Assembly (NCBI RefSeq): GCF_001667185.1 | Contig: NZ_LZIC01000074.1 | Location: forward strand, 35,007-99,006 | Direction: 5' to 3' | Origin: Mycobacterium sp. 852002-50816_SCH5313054-b | GTDB taxonomy: Bacteria; Actinomycetota; Actinomycetes; Mycobacteriales; Mycobacteriaceae | Length of the DNA: 64,000 nucleotides | Position numbers and translations under genes: made by a program | Notes under the pieces: generated by a model | Told to the model about the DNA's origin: nothing | Database searches by the model: none | The model's input: only the letters and a program-made list of their open reading frames with translations | Shown: piece by piece, positions 56,741-64,000 of the stretch | Layout of the letters: each line of letters opens with the position of its first letter | How positions within the stretch are numbered: position 1 is the stretch's first letter

Positions 56741-56824
56741 TCGACCGTCGCAAGGGCTAGAGGCGACTGGCCCGACTTCGTTCTCGGTCATCCCATCGAT
56801 CGAGGGAACCATCAAGGAGCAAAC

Positions 56825-57109
56825 ATGCGTAAGACCATTGCTGTCATTTCCGCCACCGGGGCACTGCTGCTCGGCGGGGCCGGCGTCGCCAACGCCACCG
56901 TCGAGAGTGCACCGGCGCCGTCGTCGACCACAACGACCTTGGCGGACAACAACAACGGCAACAACAACAACCAGCACAGTGACGACAACGGCTTGTGGGG
57001 GCTGCTCGGCCTGCTCGGCTTGGGTGGACTCCTCGGCCTGAAGCGCCGCAAGGACACCGACGCCGTCACCGGCGTCCACACCGCCACGACCCCCGGGCGC
57101 GGCGTCTAG
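56825..57109 (+). CDS. WGxxGxxG-type small exported anchor protein
   Basis: 94 residues. Signal peptide about 1-24 (TIAVISATGALLLGGAGVA, cleavage after ANA), a low-complexity Asn-rich stretch (NNNGNNNNQH), then GLWGLLGLLGLGGLLGLKRR, a Gly/Leu hydrophobic segment closed by a basic cluster. That order (WGxxGxxG, hydrophobic run, Arg/Lys) is the signature of WGxxGxxG-CTERM proteins, proposed to be sorted to the cell surface by an unknown protease. AAGGAG precedes the ATG. The last 15 residues extend past the anchor, which is unusual for a C-terminal sorting signal. Confidence 0.75.
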   Translation: MRKTIAVISATGALLLGGAGVANATVESAPAPSSTTTTLADNNNGNNNNQHSDDNGLWGLLGLLGLGGLLGLKRRKDTDAVTGVHTATTPGRGV

Positions 57110-57125
57110 CCGTTTGACGTCGAAA

Positions 57126-57157
57126 CCCCCGTCAGGCGCCGTCGCGTCTGGCGGGGG
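57126..57157 (+). terminator. Hairpin terminator after WGxxGxxG gene
   Basis: CCCCCGTCAG (57126-57135) pairs with CTGGCGGGGG (57148-57157), ten pairs including one G-T wobble, with a 12-base loop, 17 bases after the stop. No clear T tract follows, only CTCGCGTTT. It separates the gene from the SigF-like promoter of the hemerythrin. Confidence 0.6.
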
Positions 57158-57162
57158 CTCGC

Positions 57163-57187
57163 GTTTATGCGTTCTCCCACCGGGTAT
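57163..57187 (+). promoter_or_regulatory. SigF-type promoter of hemerythrin gene
   Basis: GTTT-N15-GGGTAT, a perfect match to the mycobacterial SigF consensus, 34 bases upstream of the ATG at 57222. Hemerythrin-like HHE genes are known SigF targets in mycobacteria (recalled), which supports the assignment. Confidence 0.7.
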
Positions 57188-57221
57188 TTCTTCAATTCCC
57201 CTATCACTGGAGGTATCGGCG

Positions 57222-57788
57222 ATGGCCGAGATGCTTGTTCAATCACCCGAGGAGGTCGTCGCGTTCCTCAAAGCGCAGCACAACCTCATCGAGGACATGT
57301 TCGAGGAAGTGCTGCACGCTTCGGATCCCAAAGCGCGCGAGAAGCCCTTCATAGAATTGCGTCAGCTGCTGGCCGTGCACGAAACGGCCGAGGAGATGGT
57401 GGTGCACCCCCGGGTGCGTCGCGAGGCCGATTCGGGCGACGACATCGTCGACGCCCGGTTGCACGAAGAGCACGAGGCCAAGGAATTGCTCTCGCAGATC
57501 GAGAAACTCGACATCACCTCGCAGCAGTTCATCGACGAAGTCAGTAAGCTGCGCGATGCCGTACTCGACCACGCGCGGCACGAGGAAGACGAGGAATTCC
57601 CCGTGCTGCAGCGGAAAGTCGACGACGACGACCTCAAGCGGATGGGGACGGCCGTGCGAGCGGCCGAGGCCATCGCGCCAACCCGCCCGCACCCCGGCGT
57701 GGAATCGGCGAAGCTGAATTTCGCCGTGGGGCCGTTCGCCTCGATGCTCGACCGCGCCCGCGATCTGATTCAGCAAGCTATCGGCTAG
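57222..57788 (+). CDS. Hemerythrin HHE-domain protein
   Basis: 188 residues. Di-iron ligands of the HHE fold are visible: AQHNLIEDMFEEV, AVHETAEEMVVHP, LHEEHEAKELL and LDHARHEEDEEFPVLQ. The C-terminal 50 residues, with ARDLIQQAIG, form an extension. The family is linked to hydrogen peroxide response in mycobacteria. GGAGG ten bases before the ATG. Its own SigF-like promoter; followed 27 bases later by selO. Confidence 0.92.
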   Translation: MAEMLVQSPEEVVAFLKAQHNLIEDMFEEVLHASDPKAREKPFIELRQLLAVHETAEEMVVHPRVRREADSGDDIVDARLHEEHEAKELLSQIEKLDITSQQFIDEVSKLRDAVLDHARHEEDEEFPVLQRKVDDDDLKRMGTAVRAAEAIAPTRPHPGVESAKLNFAVGPFASMLDRARDLIQQAIG

Positions 57789-57815
57789 CACCCGGCGTTC
57801 CGTAGTGTCGGTGGA

Positions 57816-59279
57816 GTGAGCGTCACACCGGCGACGACCGTCGCCCTCGGCGACCGGTTCTTTCGCGAGTTGCCGGAGCTGGCCGTCCGCTGGCAGGCCG
57901 ACGCGGCTCCCGAGGTACGGCCGCTCGTGGTGAACGACGCACTGGCCGCCGAGCTCGGCCTGGACGGCGCCTGGCTGCGCAGTCCCGACGGGCTGCGTTT
58001 CCTGGTGGGCAACCTGGTCCCCGACGGGGCTGCCCCGGTGGCGCAGGCCTACGCCGGACACCAGTTCGGCGGCTACGTGCCGCGGCTGGGCGACGGGCGC
58101 GCATTGCTGCTCGGCGAGCTCGTCGACGACGACGGGCGCCTGCGCGACATCCACTTGAAGGGGTCCGGCCCCACCCCGTTCGCACGCGGCGGTGACGGCC
58201 TGGCCGCAGTGGGGCCGATGCTGCGCGAATACATCCTCAGCGAGGCCATGCACGCCCTGGGGGTCCCGACCACGCGATCCCTGGCCGTGGTGGCCACCGG
58301 GCGCCCGGTGCAGCGCGACACGCTGCTGCCCGGCGCCGTGCTCACCCGCATCGCGAGCAGCCACCTGCGCGTCGGGAGCTTCCAATACGCCGCGGCCACC
58401 GCCGACCTCGACCTGCTGCGACGCCTGGCCGACCATGCGATCGCCCGCCACCACCCCGCCGCGGCGACGGCCGACCGGCCCTCCCTGGCGCTGTTCGAGG
58501 CCGTGGTCGCCGGCCAGGCATCGCTGATCGCCCGCTGGATGCTGATCGGGTTCGTGCACGGCGTGATGAACACCGACAACATGACGATCTCCGGGGAAAC
58601 CATCGACTACGGCCCGTGCGCCTTCATGGAGGCCTACGACCCCGACACCGTCTTCAGCTCGATCGATTTCTGGGGGCGCTACGCCTACGGCAACCAGCCG
58701 GTCATTGCCGGCTGGAACCTCGCCCGGTTCGCGGAGGCACTGCTCCCGTTGCTTTCCGAGGACGCCGAGGAGGCCGTCGCGCTGGCGGAGCAGTCGTTCG
58801 GGGTGTTCCGGCCGACGTACGACGCCGTGTGGACGTCGGGCATGCGCGCCAAGCTCGGCCTGTCCGACGATGTTGCGGCGCAACGGGTCACGGCCTTGGT
58901 CGACGAGCTGCTTGCCCTGCTCAAGGAGAGCCAGCTCGACTACACCTCCTTCTTCCGCCACCTCGCCCACGCCGCCCGGGGGGACGCCGGGCCCGCGCGC
59001 GGGCTCTTCATCAACCTGCCCGGCTTCGACGACTGGCTGTCGCGCTGGCGGGCCCTGGGTCCGGACGCCGACTCGATGGACCGCGCCAACCCGATCTACA
59101 TCCCGCGCAACCACCTCGTCGAGGAGGCGCTGGCCGCGGCGACGGCCGGCGATCTCGATCCGCTCGGGCGGCTCCTGGACGCCGTCACCGCCCCCTATCA
59201 CGAACGACCCGGCCTGGAGCGCTACGCCGATCCCGCGCCGGAGGATTTCGGCACGTACCAAACATTCTGCGGCACTTAG
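57816..59279 (+). CDS. selO: SelO (YdiU) protein adenylyltransferase
   Basis: 487 residues. Pseudokinase-fold AMPylator: [58 protein letters not shown] with the DxDNxxxxG/DYGPCAF motif and PNYIP-like [13 protein letters not shown]. The C terminus ends FCGT, keeping the conserved Cys that forms a disulfide with the Cys in DYGPCAF in bacterial SelO. It AMPylates proteins in redox homeostasis. Sits downstream of the SigF-controlled hemerythrin, in line with an oxidative-stress role. GTG start. Confidence 0.93.
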   Translation: MSVTPATTVALGDRFFRELPELAVRWQADAAPEVRPLVVNDALAAELGLDGAWLRSPDGLRFLVGNLVPDGAAPVAQAYAGHQFGGYVPRLGDGRALLLGELVDDDGRLRDIHLKGSGPTPFARGGDGLAAVGPMLREYILSEAMHALGVPTTRSLAVVATGRPVQRDTLLPGAVLTRIASSHLRVGSFQYAAATADLDLLRRLADHAIARHHPAAATADRPSLALFEAVVAGQASLIARWMLIGFVHGVMNTDNMTISGETIDYGPCAFMEAYDPDTVFSSIDFWGRYAYGNQPVIAGWNLARFAEALLPLLSEDAEEAVALAEQSFGVFRPTYDAVWTSGMRAKLGLSDDVAAQRVTALVDELLALLKESQLDYTSFFRHLAHAARGDAGPARGLFINLPGFDDWLSRWRALGPDADSMDRANPIYIPRNHLVEEALAAATAGDLDPLGRLLDAVTAPYHERPGLERYADPAPEDFGTYQTFCGT

Positions 59280-59286
59280 GGATCCG

Positions 59287-59886
59287 CTATTGCGCGACCG
59301 CCCGGCTTTCGTAGGCGGCGGTCAGCCAGAACACGGCGCGCTCGAGTCCAGGCACGATCTCGGTGACCTCAATTTCGCCCTGCGTAAAGCGCGCCAGGAA
59401 GCCGAAGATCACACCGGTCAGGATCAGCTCCAGATCCTGGGCGTACCCCGAATCGACCTGGGCCAGAATCGATTTGGCGACCGGCACGACGGCATCGACG
59501 CCGCGCTGGATCAACCTGTCGCCGCCGGGTCCCGAGCGGGCGCGGAAGTACGAGCGCAGCATCATGGGGTGCCGCTCCCAGGGTTTGAAAATCGTTCGCA
59601 GCACCTGCATCAGGTCTGCGTAGAGCGATTCGCCGGAGACCCCGCCGGCCGGCGACGGCAAGTTCGCGTAGCGATTGGTGTCCATCCACCATTCGAGCGC
59701 GGCGACGATCAGCTCGTCACGAGTCGCGTACCGCTTGTAGATCGTCGCGAGGGACATCCGCGCGCGCCTGGCCACTTCGCGAAGCTGCACGGCCTCGTAG
59801 CCCTGGGTGTCCAACAGCTCGACCACGATCTCGATGATCGGGTCCGGTGCGTCGCCGGAACCCCCTTCTGCAACCACGGTAACCAT
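59287..59886 (-). CDS. TetR-family transcriptional regulator
   Basis: 199 residues. TetR helix-turn-helix at about 15-62 (IVVELLDTQGYEAVQLREVA, RRARMSLATIYKRYATRDEL), then a ligand domain with LMQVLRTIFKPWERHPMMLR. The start codon at 59886 lies inside a long inverted repeat, so autorepression is probable. Divergent from the mycofactocin-type SDR operon with 72 bases between. Resembles KstR-like repressors in the HTH, but the ligand is unknown. Confidence 0.9.
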   Translation of the reverse strand: MVTVVAEGGSGDAPDPIIEIVVELLDTQGYEAVQLREVARRARMSLATIYKRYATRDELIVAALEWWMDTNRYANLPSPAGGVSGESLYADLMQVLRTIFKPWERHPMMLRSYFRARSGPGGDRLIQRGVDAVVPVAKSILAQVDSGYAQDLELILTGVIFGFLARFTQGEIEVTEIVPGLERAVFWLTAAYESRAVAQ

Positions 59887-59916
59887 GTTACTGTATTGCC
59901 CAGTAACAACGTTACC
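59878..59916. promoter_or_regulatory. Long inverted repeat, operator of TetR / SDR operon
   Basis: Left arm GGTAACCATGTTACTG (59878-59893) and right arm CAGTAACAACGTTACC (59901-59916) are inverse at 14 of 16 positions, separated by TATTGCC. Each arm itself contains the GTTAC/GTAAC pair, so two dimers could bind. It covers the TetR start codon and lies 42 bases upstream of the SDR start. Confidence 0.75.
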
Positions 59917-59958
59917 GCCGTTCTAGCTGCGGCGATCCCCCAAGGCGAGGATGACGAA

Positions 59959-60792
59959 ATGGTGAGCCAACTCGACGGCAAGGTCGCCTTCATCACCGGC
60001 GTCGCGCGCGGTCAGGGGCGCAGTCACGCGATCCGCCTGGCCCGCGACGGAGCGAACATCGTCGGGATCGACATCTGCGCCGACATCCCCGCGAACGGCT
60101 ACCCGATGGCCAGCCGCGACGAGTTGGACGAAACCGTGGCCCTGGTCGAGGCCGAGGGCGCCAAGATGCTGGGCCTGGTGGCCGACGTCCGCGACTTCCA
60201 TCAGGTCCAGTCGGCCGTGGACGCCGGCGTGGAGCAGTTCGGCCGGCTCGACATCGTGCTGGCCAACGCGGGCATCGCCCCGGTGGCGTTTCGCGCGCTG
60301 ACGATCGAGGAGGAACTCGAGCAGTGGAAGGCCGCGACCGCCGTCAACCTCGACGGCGCGTATCACACCGCGTGGGCGGCGATCCCGCATCTGCTCGCCG
60401 GTAACCGCGGCGGGGCGATCATCTTCACCAGCTCGACGGCGGGGCTGAGGGGTTTCGGCGGTCTGCAGGGCGGGGGCCTCGGCTATGCGGCGTCCAAGCA
60501 CGGCATCGTCGGGCTGATGCGCACGCTCGCCAACGCCCTTGCGCCGATGAACATTCGGGTCAACACCGTGCACCCGACGGCGGTCAACACCATGATGGCG
60601 GTCAATCCCGCGATGACCGAATTCCTGGAGAACTATCCGGAGGGCGGCCCGCACCTGCAGAACCCGATGCCCGTGGGTCTGCTGGAGCCCGAGGACATCA
60701 GCGCCGCGATCGCCTATTTGGTCTCCGATGCGGCCAAGTACGTCACCGGGGTGACGTTTCCGGTCGACGCCGGCTTCTGCAACAAGCTATGA
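59959..60792 (+). CDS. Mycofactocin-coupled SDR (nicotinoprotein dehydrogenase) 1
   Basis: 277 residues. KVAFITGVARGQGRSHAIRL and ANIVGIDICADIPANGYPMA are the hallmarks of the mycofactocin-coupled SDR family, which binds NAD tightly and passes electrons to mycofactocin. Active site IIFTSSTAGLRGFGG...GYAASKHGIVGLM, C-terminal VTGVTFPVDAGF. Likely oxidises a secondary or terpenoid alcohol. Overlaps the next gene by ATGA. First gene of the operon under the TetR operator. Confidence 0.9.
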   Translation: MVSQLDGKVAFITGVARGQGRSHAIRLARDGANIVGIDICADIPANGYPMASRDELDETVALVEAEGAKMLGLVADVRDFHQVQSAVDAGVEQFGRLDIVLANAGIAPVAFRALTIEEELEQWKAATAVNLDGAYHTAWAAIPHLLAGNRGGAIIFTSSTAGLRGFGGLQGGGLGYAASKHGIVGLMRTLANALAPMNIRVNTVHPTAVNTMMAVNPAMTEFLENYPEGGPHLQNPMPVGLLEPEDISAAIAYLVSDAAKYVTGVTFPVDAGFCNKL

Positions 60793-61601
60793 GCGCCGCG
60801 ACGGGCCGCGTCGCCGGCAAGCGGGTGCTGGTGACCGGCGCCGCGCGCGGCATGGGCCGCAGCCACGCCGTGCGCCTGGCAGAGGAGGGCGCCGACCTCA
60901 TCCTGGTCGACATCTGCGCCTCGTTGCCGGAGATCGAGTATCCCCTGGCGTCGCGCGCGGACCTGGAGGAGACGGCGCGACTGGTCGGAAAGCATGGCCG
61001 GCGCGCGATCGCCCACGTCGTCGACGTCCGTGACGCCGCGGCGCTGGCGTCGGTGATCGCCGAGGGCGTTGCCGAACTCGGCGGCCTCGACGCCGCCGTG
61101 GCCAACGCCGGCGTTCTGACCGTGGGCACGTGGGACACGACCACACCGGAGCAGTGGCGCACCGTCGTGGACATCAACCTGATCGGCACGTGGAACACCT
61201 GCGCCGCGGCGCTCCCCCACCTGGTGAACGAGGGCGGCAGCCTGGTCCTGATCAGCTCTTCCGCCGGCCTGAAGGGCACCCCGCTGCACCTTCCTTACAC
61301 GGCGTCCAAACACGCCGTCGTCGGGCTGAGCCGGGCGTTGGCCAACGAGCTTGCGGCACAGAACGTCCGCGTCAACTCCGTGCACCCCACCGGCGTGGAG
61401 ACGGGGATGCGCCCGGAGTCCCTCCAGGGCCTCCTGGCCGAGGGACGGCCCGACCTGATCCCGATATTCCTCAACGCCCTGCCCACCCTCATGGCCGAGG
61501 CGATCGACATCAGCAACGCGGTGCTGTTCCTGGTGTCCGACGAGTCCCGATTCGTCACCGGGCTGGAGCTCAAGGTGGACGCCGGCGTCACCCTGCGGTG
61601 A
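60789..61601 (+). CDS. Mycofactocin-coupled SDR (nicotinoprotein dehydrogenase) 2
   Basis: 270 residues. Same family as the preceding gene: RVLVTGAARGMGRSHAVRLA, LILVDICASLPEIEYPLASR, VLISSSAGLKGTPLHLPYTA with SKHAVVGLSRALA and the tail VTGLELKVDAG. The pair may act on successive hydroxyl groups or have different stereochemistry. ATGA overlap upstream and 36 bases to the decarboxylase-like gene. No mycofactocin biosynthesis genes (mftA-F) are in the window. Confidence 0.9.
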   Translation: MSAATGRVAGKRVLVTGAARGMGRSHAVRLAEEGADLILVDICASLPEIEYPLASRADLEETARLVGKHGRRAIAHVVDVRDAAALASVIAEGVAELGGLDAAVANAGVLTVGTWDTTTPEQWRTVVDINLIGTWNTCAAALPHLVNEGGSLVLISSSAGLKGTPLHLPYTASKHAVVGLSRALANELAAQNVRVNSVHPTGVETGMRPESLQGLLAEGRPDLIPIFLNALPTLMAEAIDISNAVLFLVSDESRFVTGLELKVDAGVTLR

Positions 61602-61636
61602 CCGGCCGTCAAAACTCTACGCAGAGAGCGGATTTG

Positions 61637-62437
61637 ATGATGGAACGGACCGAACGCGGAAGGCGACTGTTCACCGAGGTGATGACGGTGCCGCCGCCCG
61701 AGGATCCCAGCCCCACGACGGCCAGCGGCCTGATCGAATTGGTCTTCGCCGAAATCTGGTCGCGACCGAACCTGAGCAGACGGGATCGGCGCTTCGTCAC
61801 GCTGCCGTGCGTCGCGGCCGCCGCCGCCGAAGAGCCGCTGCAGGATCACGTCTATGCGGCGCTGAATAGCGGCGACGTGAGCATCACCGAGATGCGCGAA
61901 ACCGTGCTTCATTTCGCGGTGTACGGCGGGTGGCCCAAAGCTTCCCGATTAAACATGGCGGTCGACGCGCAATGGGAACGGATCCATCGCGAGCGCGGGC
62001 TGGACGTGCCGCCGCCCGAGCCGCTGCTCCCCCTGGTCACGCCGAGCGATCCGGAGGACCGGCTGGCCAGCGGGGAGCGATGCTTCACGGCGGTCAATTG
62101 CATTCCGTTCGCGCCGATCCGGGACAACCCGTACTCCGGCGCGGGGATCTTGAACTTCGTGTTCGGCGAGATGTGGCTGCGGCCCGGGCTGGGGATGAAG
62201 GAGCGGCGGCTGGTGACGGTGGCCTGCGTGGCCTTCCAGGACGCACCCATCCCGATCCTGAGCCACGTCTACGCCGCCCTCAAGAGCCGCGACGTCTCCT
62301 TCGACGAGATGGACGAGGTGGCATTGCATTTCGCCGCCTACTACGGCTGGCCCAAGGCCGCCAACCTCAGCCAGGTGATCGGCGAACAGAAGCAGCGGGT
62401 CTCGGCCGAATGGCATGCGGAGGCCACCACGGCATGA
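61637..62437 (+). CDS. Tandem carboxymuconolactone decarboxylase-like protein
   Basis: 266 residues with two CMD/AhpD-like helical repeats: LIELVFAEIWSRPNLSRRDR, FVTLPCVAAAAAEEPLQDHV and YAALNSGDVSITEMRETVLH in the first; FVFGEMWLRPGLGMKERRLV, TVACVAFQDAPIPILSHVYA and HFAAYYGWPKAANLSQVIGE in the second. The first is more degenerate. No CxxC pair is seen, so peroxidase activity is unlikely; ring-lactone chemistry is possible. ATG at 61637; ATGA overlap with the aldehyde dehydrogenase gene. Confidence 0.82.
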   Translation: MMERTERGRRLFTEVMTVPPPEDPSPTTASGLIELVFAEIWSRPNLSRRDRRFVTLPCVAAAAAEEPLQDHVYAALNSGDVSITEMRETVLHFAVYGGWPKASRLNMAVDAQWERIHRERGLDVPPPEPLLPLVTPSDPEDRLASGERCFTAVNCIPFAPIRDNPYSGAGILNFVFGEMWLRPGLGMKERRLVTVACVAFQDAPIPILSHVYAALKSRDVSFDEMDEVALHFAAYYGWPKAANLSQVIGEQKQRVSAEWHAEATTA

Positions 62438-63876
62438 ACCTGTCCGGAGGACTGCTGATCGCCGGCGACCGCATCACCCGGTCGTCCGGCGGCACCCACC
62501 AGCACATCAACCCCGCCACCGGCCAACCCAACGCGAGCGTGCCGCTGGCCGGTGCCGCCGAGATCAACGAGGCGGTCGCCACCGCGTGGGATGGCCACCG
62601 GGAATGGATGTCGCTCACCGCCGATCGCCGACGCGATCTGTTGATCGATCTCGCCGACGCCGTGCACCACAACCTCGACGAGCTGGCGCGGCTCAACGTG
62701 CACGACTACGCGGTCCCGATCTCGTTTGCCCACAACGGTATCCTCCTCGAACGATTTCTCCGCCACTTCGCCGGCTACGTCGACAAACCACACGGCATCA
62801 GCACGCCGGTGGCCGAATCGTTCGACGTCAACCTCGTGGAGCGCGAGCCCTACGGCGTCGTCGGCGTCATCACGCCGTGGAACGGCGCGCTGGTGGTGAT
62901 CGGGTCGTGCGTCGCCCCGGCACCGGCCGCGGGCAACGCGGTCGTGCTCAAACCCTCGGAGGTGGCGCCGTTCGCCGCCCTGCGGTTCGGCGAGTTGTGC
63001 ACCGCCGTCGGGCTCCCGGCCGGCCTGGTCAACGTGGTGCCGGCGGGGCCGGAGGGCGGCAACGCCCTGGTGCGCCACCCGGGTGTCCGCAAGATCCACT
63101 TCACCGGCGGCGGGGCGACGGCCCGCAACGTCCTCAAGGCCGCGGCAACGAACCTGACACCGGTGGTCACCGAGCTCGGCGGCAAATCGGCGAGCATCGT
63201 CTTCGAGGACGCCGACCTCGACGCCGCCGCGATGCTGGCGGCGCACCAGGGACCACTGATCCAATCGGGGCAGAGCTGCGCCTGCGCGAGCCGCGTCCTG
63301 GTCCACGAATCCGTCTACGACGCGTTCACGGAGAGGTTCGTCGCGGTGGTCAAGGGCGCGACCGTGGGTGACCCGTTCGACCCCGGCGTCGTGTGCGGGC
63401 CCGTGATCAGCCAGGCCGCCGCGGACCGCATCGTCGCCGAAATCGAGGAGGCGACCAACAGCAAGGTCGGCGAATTGCTCACCGGCGGAGGAAGGTTAGG
63501 CGGCGATCTGGCCGCGGGTTACTACATCGAGCCGACGGTGTTCGGCGGGGTGGACAACAATTCCACCCTGGCCCAGACGGAGACCTTCGGGCCGGTCGTG
63601 TCCCTGATGAAGTTCGACAGCGAAGCGGAGGCGCTGCGCCTCGCCAACGACACGCCCTACGGCCTGAACGCCTTCGTGCAGACGCGCGACCTCACCCGCG
63701 CGCATCGGACGGCGCGCCGGCTCGAGGCGGGGTCGGTCTGGATCAACACGTTCAGTGACATCTCGCCGCAGGGCCCCTACGGCGGCTTCAAACAGAGCGG
63801 CTTCGGCCGCACCGGTGGCCTCGAGGGTCTCCACGAATTCCTGCAAGTCAAGAACATCCGTATCGGCATGGGCTGA
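62434..63876 (+). CDS. NAD(P)-dependent aldehyde dehydrogenase
   Basis: 480 residues. Catalytic Glu in VVTELGGKSASIVFEDADLD and nucleophile Cys in QSGQSCACASRVLVHESVYD, plus ITPWNGALVVIGSCVAPAPA and the C-terminal GPYGGFKQSGFGRTGGLEGL. Oxidises an aldehyde, probably that formed by the two upstream dehydrogenases. Fourth gene of the TetR-controlled operon through ATGA. Confidence 0.93.
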   Translation: MNLSGGLLIAGDRITRSSGGTHQHINPATGQPNASVPLAGAAEINEAVATAWDGHREWMSLTADRRRDLLIDLADAVHHNLDELARLNVHDYAVPISFAHNGILLERFLRHFAGYVDKPHGISTPVAESFDVNLVEREPYGVVGVITPWNGALVVIGSCVAPAPAAGNAVVLKPSEVAPFAALRFGELCTAVGLPAGLVNVVPAGPEGGNALVRHPGVRKIHFTGGGATARNVLKAAATNLTPVVTELGGKSASIVFEDADLDAAAMLAAHQGPLIQSGQSCACASRVLVHESVYDAFTERFVAVVKGATVGDPFDPGVVCGPVISQAAADRIVAEIEEATNSKVGELLTGGGRLGGDLAAGYYIEPTVFGGVDNNSTLAQTETFGPVVSLMKFDSEAEALRLANDTPYGLNAFVQTRDLTRAHRTARRLEAGSVWINTFSDISPQGPYGGFKQSGFGRTGGLEGLHEFLQVKNIRIGMG

Positions 63877-63894
63877 AGCGCTTACAGTTCCAGT

Positions 63895-64000
63895 GTGACG
63901 AGAAGCGTCGCCGTGATCGGGGCGGGCCCGGGCGGGCTGGCTGCGGCGCAGCCGGTCCAGGCAGGCGTTGATCACGATGCGGTGCAGCCAGCTGCCGACC
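63895..64000 (+). CDS. Truncated FAD-monooxygenase N terminus, likely chimeric
   Basis: GTG at 63895 begins VTRSVAVIGAGPGGLAAAQ, a Rossmann FAD motif GxGxxG typical of flavin monooxygenases. After residue 19 (63951) the reading (PVQAGVDHDAVQPAAD) no longer looks like a monooxygenase with certainty, while the other strand reads as a sigma factor. The frame is open to the window end, so the product cannot be judged. See the sigma-factor entry. Confidence 0.45.
   Translation, partial: MTRSVAVIGAGPGGLAAAQPVQAGVDHDAVQPAAD
63943..63999 (-). CDS. Sigma factor fragment, SigM-like region 2 (partial)
   Basis: Read on the minus strand from 63999, 19 codons give VGSWLHRIVINACLDRLRR, which agrees with the region 2 end of mycobacterial ECF sigma factors (SigM has VSSWLHRIVVNACLDRLRR in memory). 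Beyond 63943 the reading becomes antisense to the monooxygenase start and loses the sigma pattern. The gene's 5' part would lie right of the window. Confidence 0.6.

Noticed and set aside
63496..63975. Minus-strand frame continuing from the sigma fragment across the aldehyde dehydrogenase
   Set aside because: After 63943 it is antisense to well-defined genes and has no sigma region 4, so only the first 19 codons are taken as real.

Overview
The window is high-GC actinobacterial DNA that reads as a slow-growing Mycobacterium, most likely of the M. avium complex or a close relative. Diagnostic content includes a PE-PPE esterase, an MmpS/MmpL pair, an MspA-family porin, mycofactocin-coupled dehydrogenases, an F420-dependent oxidoreductase, a 13E12-type HNH protein, and many fatty-acid and sterol-type degradation enzymes. 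From memory of M. tuberculosis H37Rv gene order, the backbone follows Rv3060c (GntR), fadE22, ligB, cstA, a small membrane gene, mmr, pgmA, two crcB genes, Rv3073c (DUF488), Rv3074 (HNH) and Rv3075c (citrate-lyase-like). Some 35 kb of accessory genes lie between cstA and pgmA. Species and synteny are inferred without a search.

Layout. 1-0.7 kb: truncated MEDS-domain RsbA-type anti-sigma gene. 0.8-7 kb: a tandem-fused GntR/FadR regulator, a thiolase/DUF35 pair, fadE22 and a type-II hydroxyacyl-CoA dehydrogenase. 7-11 kb: ligB, cstA and a STAS/SEC14 protein. 11-14.7 kb: a microprotein pair, a short Hsp70 and PPK2. 14.8-25 kb: two acyl-CoA catabolic operons that share a palindrome, plus an SDR, an F420 enzyme, an MspA porin, DoxX, a hydrolase and mmr. 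25-36 kb: a secreted C39-like protein, glycogen phosphorylase, an SDR/PE-PPE pair and mmpS-mmpL. 36-39 kb: a hydrolase, an SDR and an MFS transporter. 39-46.7 kb: a catabolic cluster around an IclR regulator with three related amidohydrolases, an acetoacetate-decarboxylase-like protein, an SDR and a TauD-type dioxygenase. 46.7-49.2 kb: an AT-richer patch with UbiA and a DUF1906 protein, ending at tRNA-Ala(GGC). 49.3-55.8 kb: pgm, crcB pair, MbtK-like acyltransferase, DUF488, HNH, DsbA-like and CitE-like proteins. 55.8-59.3 kb: a stress-type block with a DosR-like box, SigF-like promoters, a WGxxGxxG protein, a hemerythrin and SelO. 59.3-63.9 kb: a TetR regulator divergent from an operon of two mycofactocin-type SDRs, a tandem carboxymuconolactone-decarboxylase protein and an aldehyde dehydrogenase.

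The recurring theme is catabolism of lipid-like or alicyclic carbon sources. Short operons each lie next to a dedicated regulator (GntR, IclR, TetR) or share a palindrome, and many junctions overlap by ATGA or GTGA. The last about 100 bases look chimeric: a flavin-monooxygenase N terminus runs into the reverse complement of a SigM-like sigma factor.
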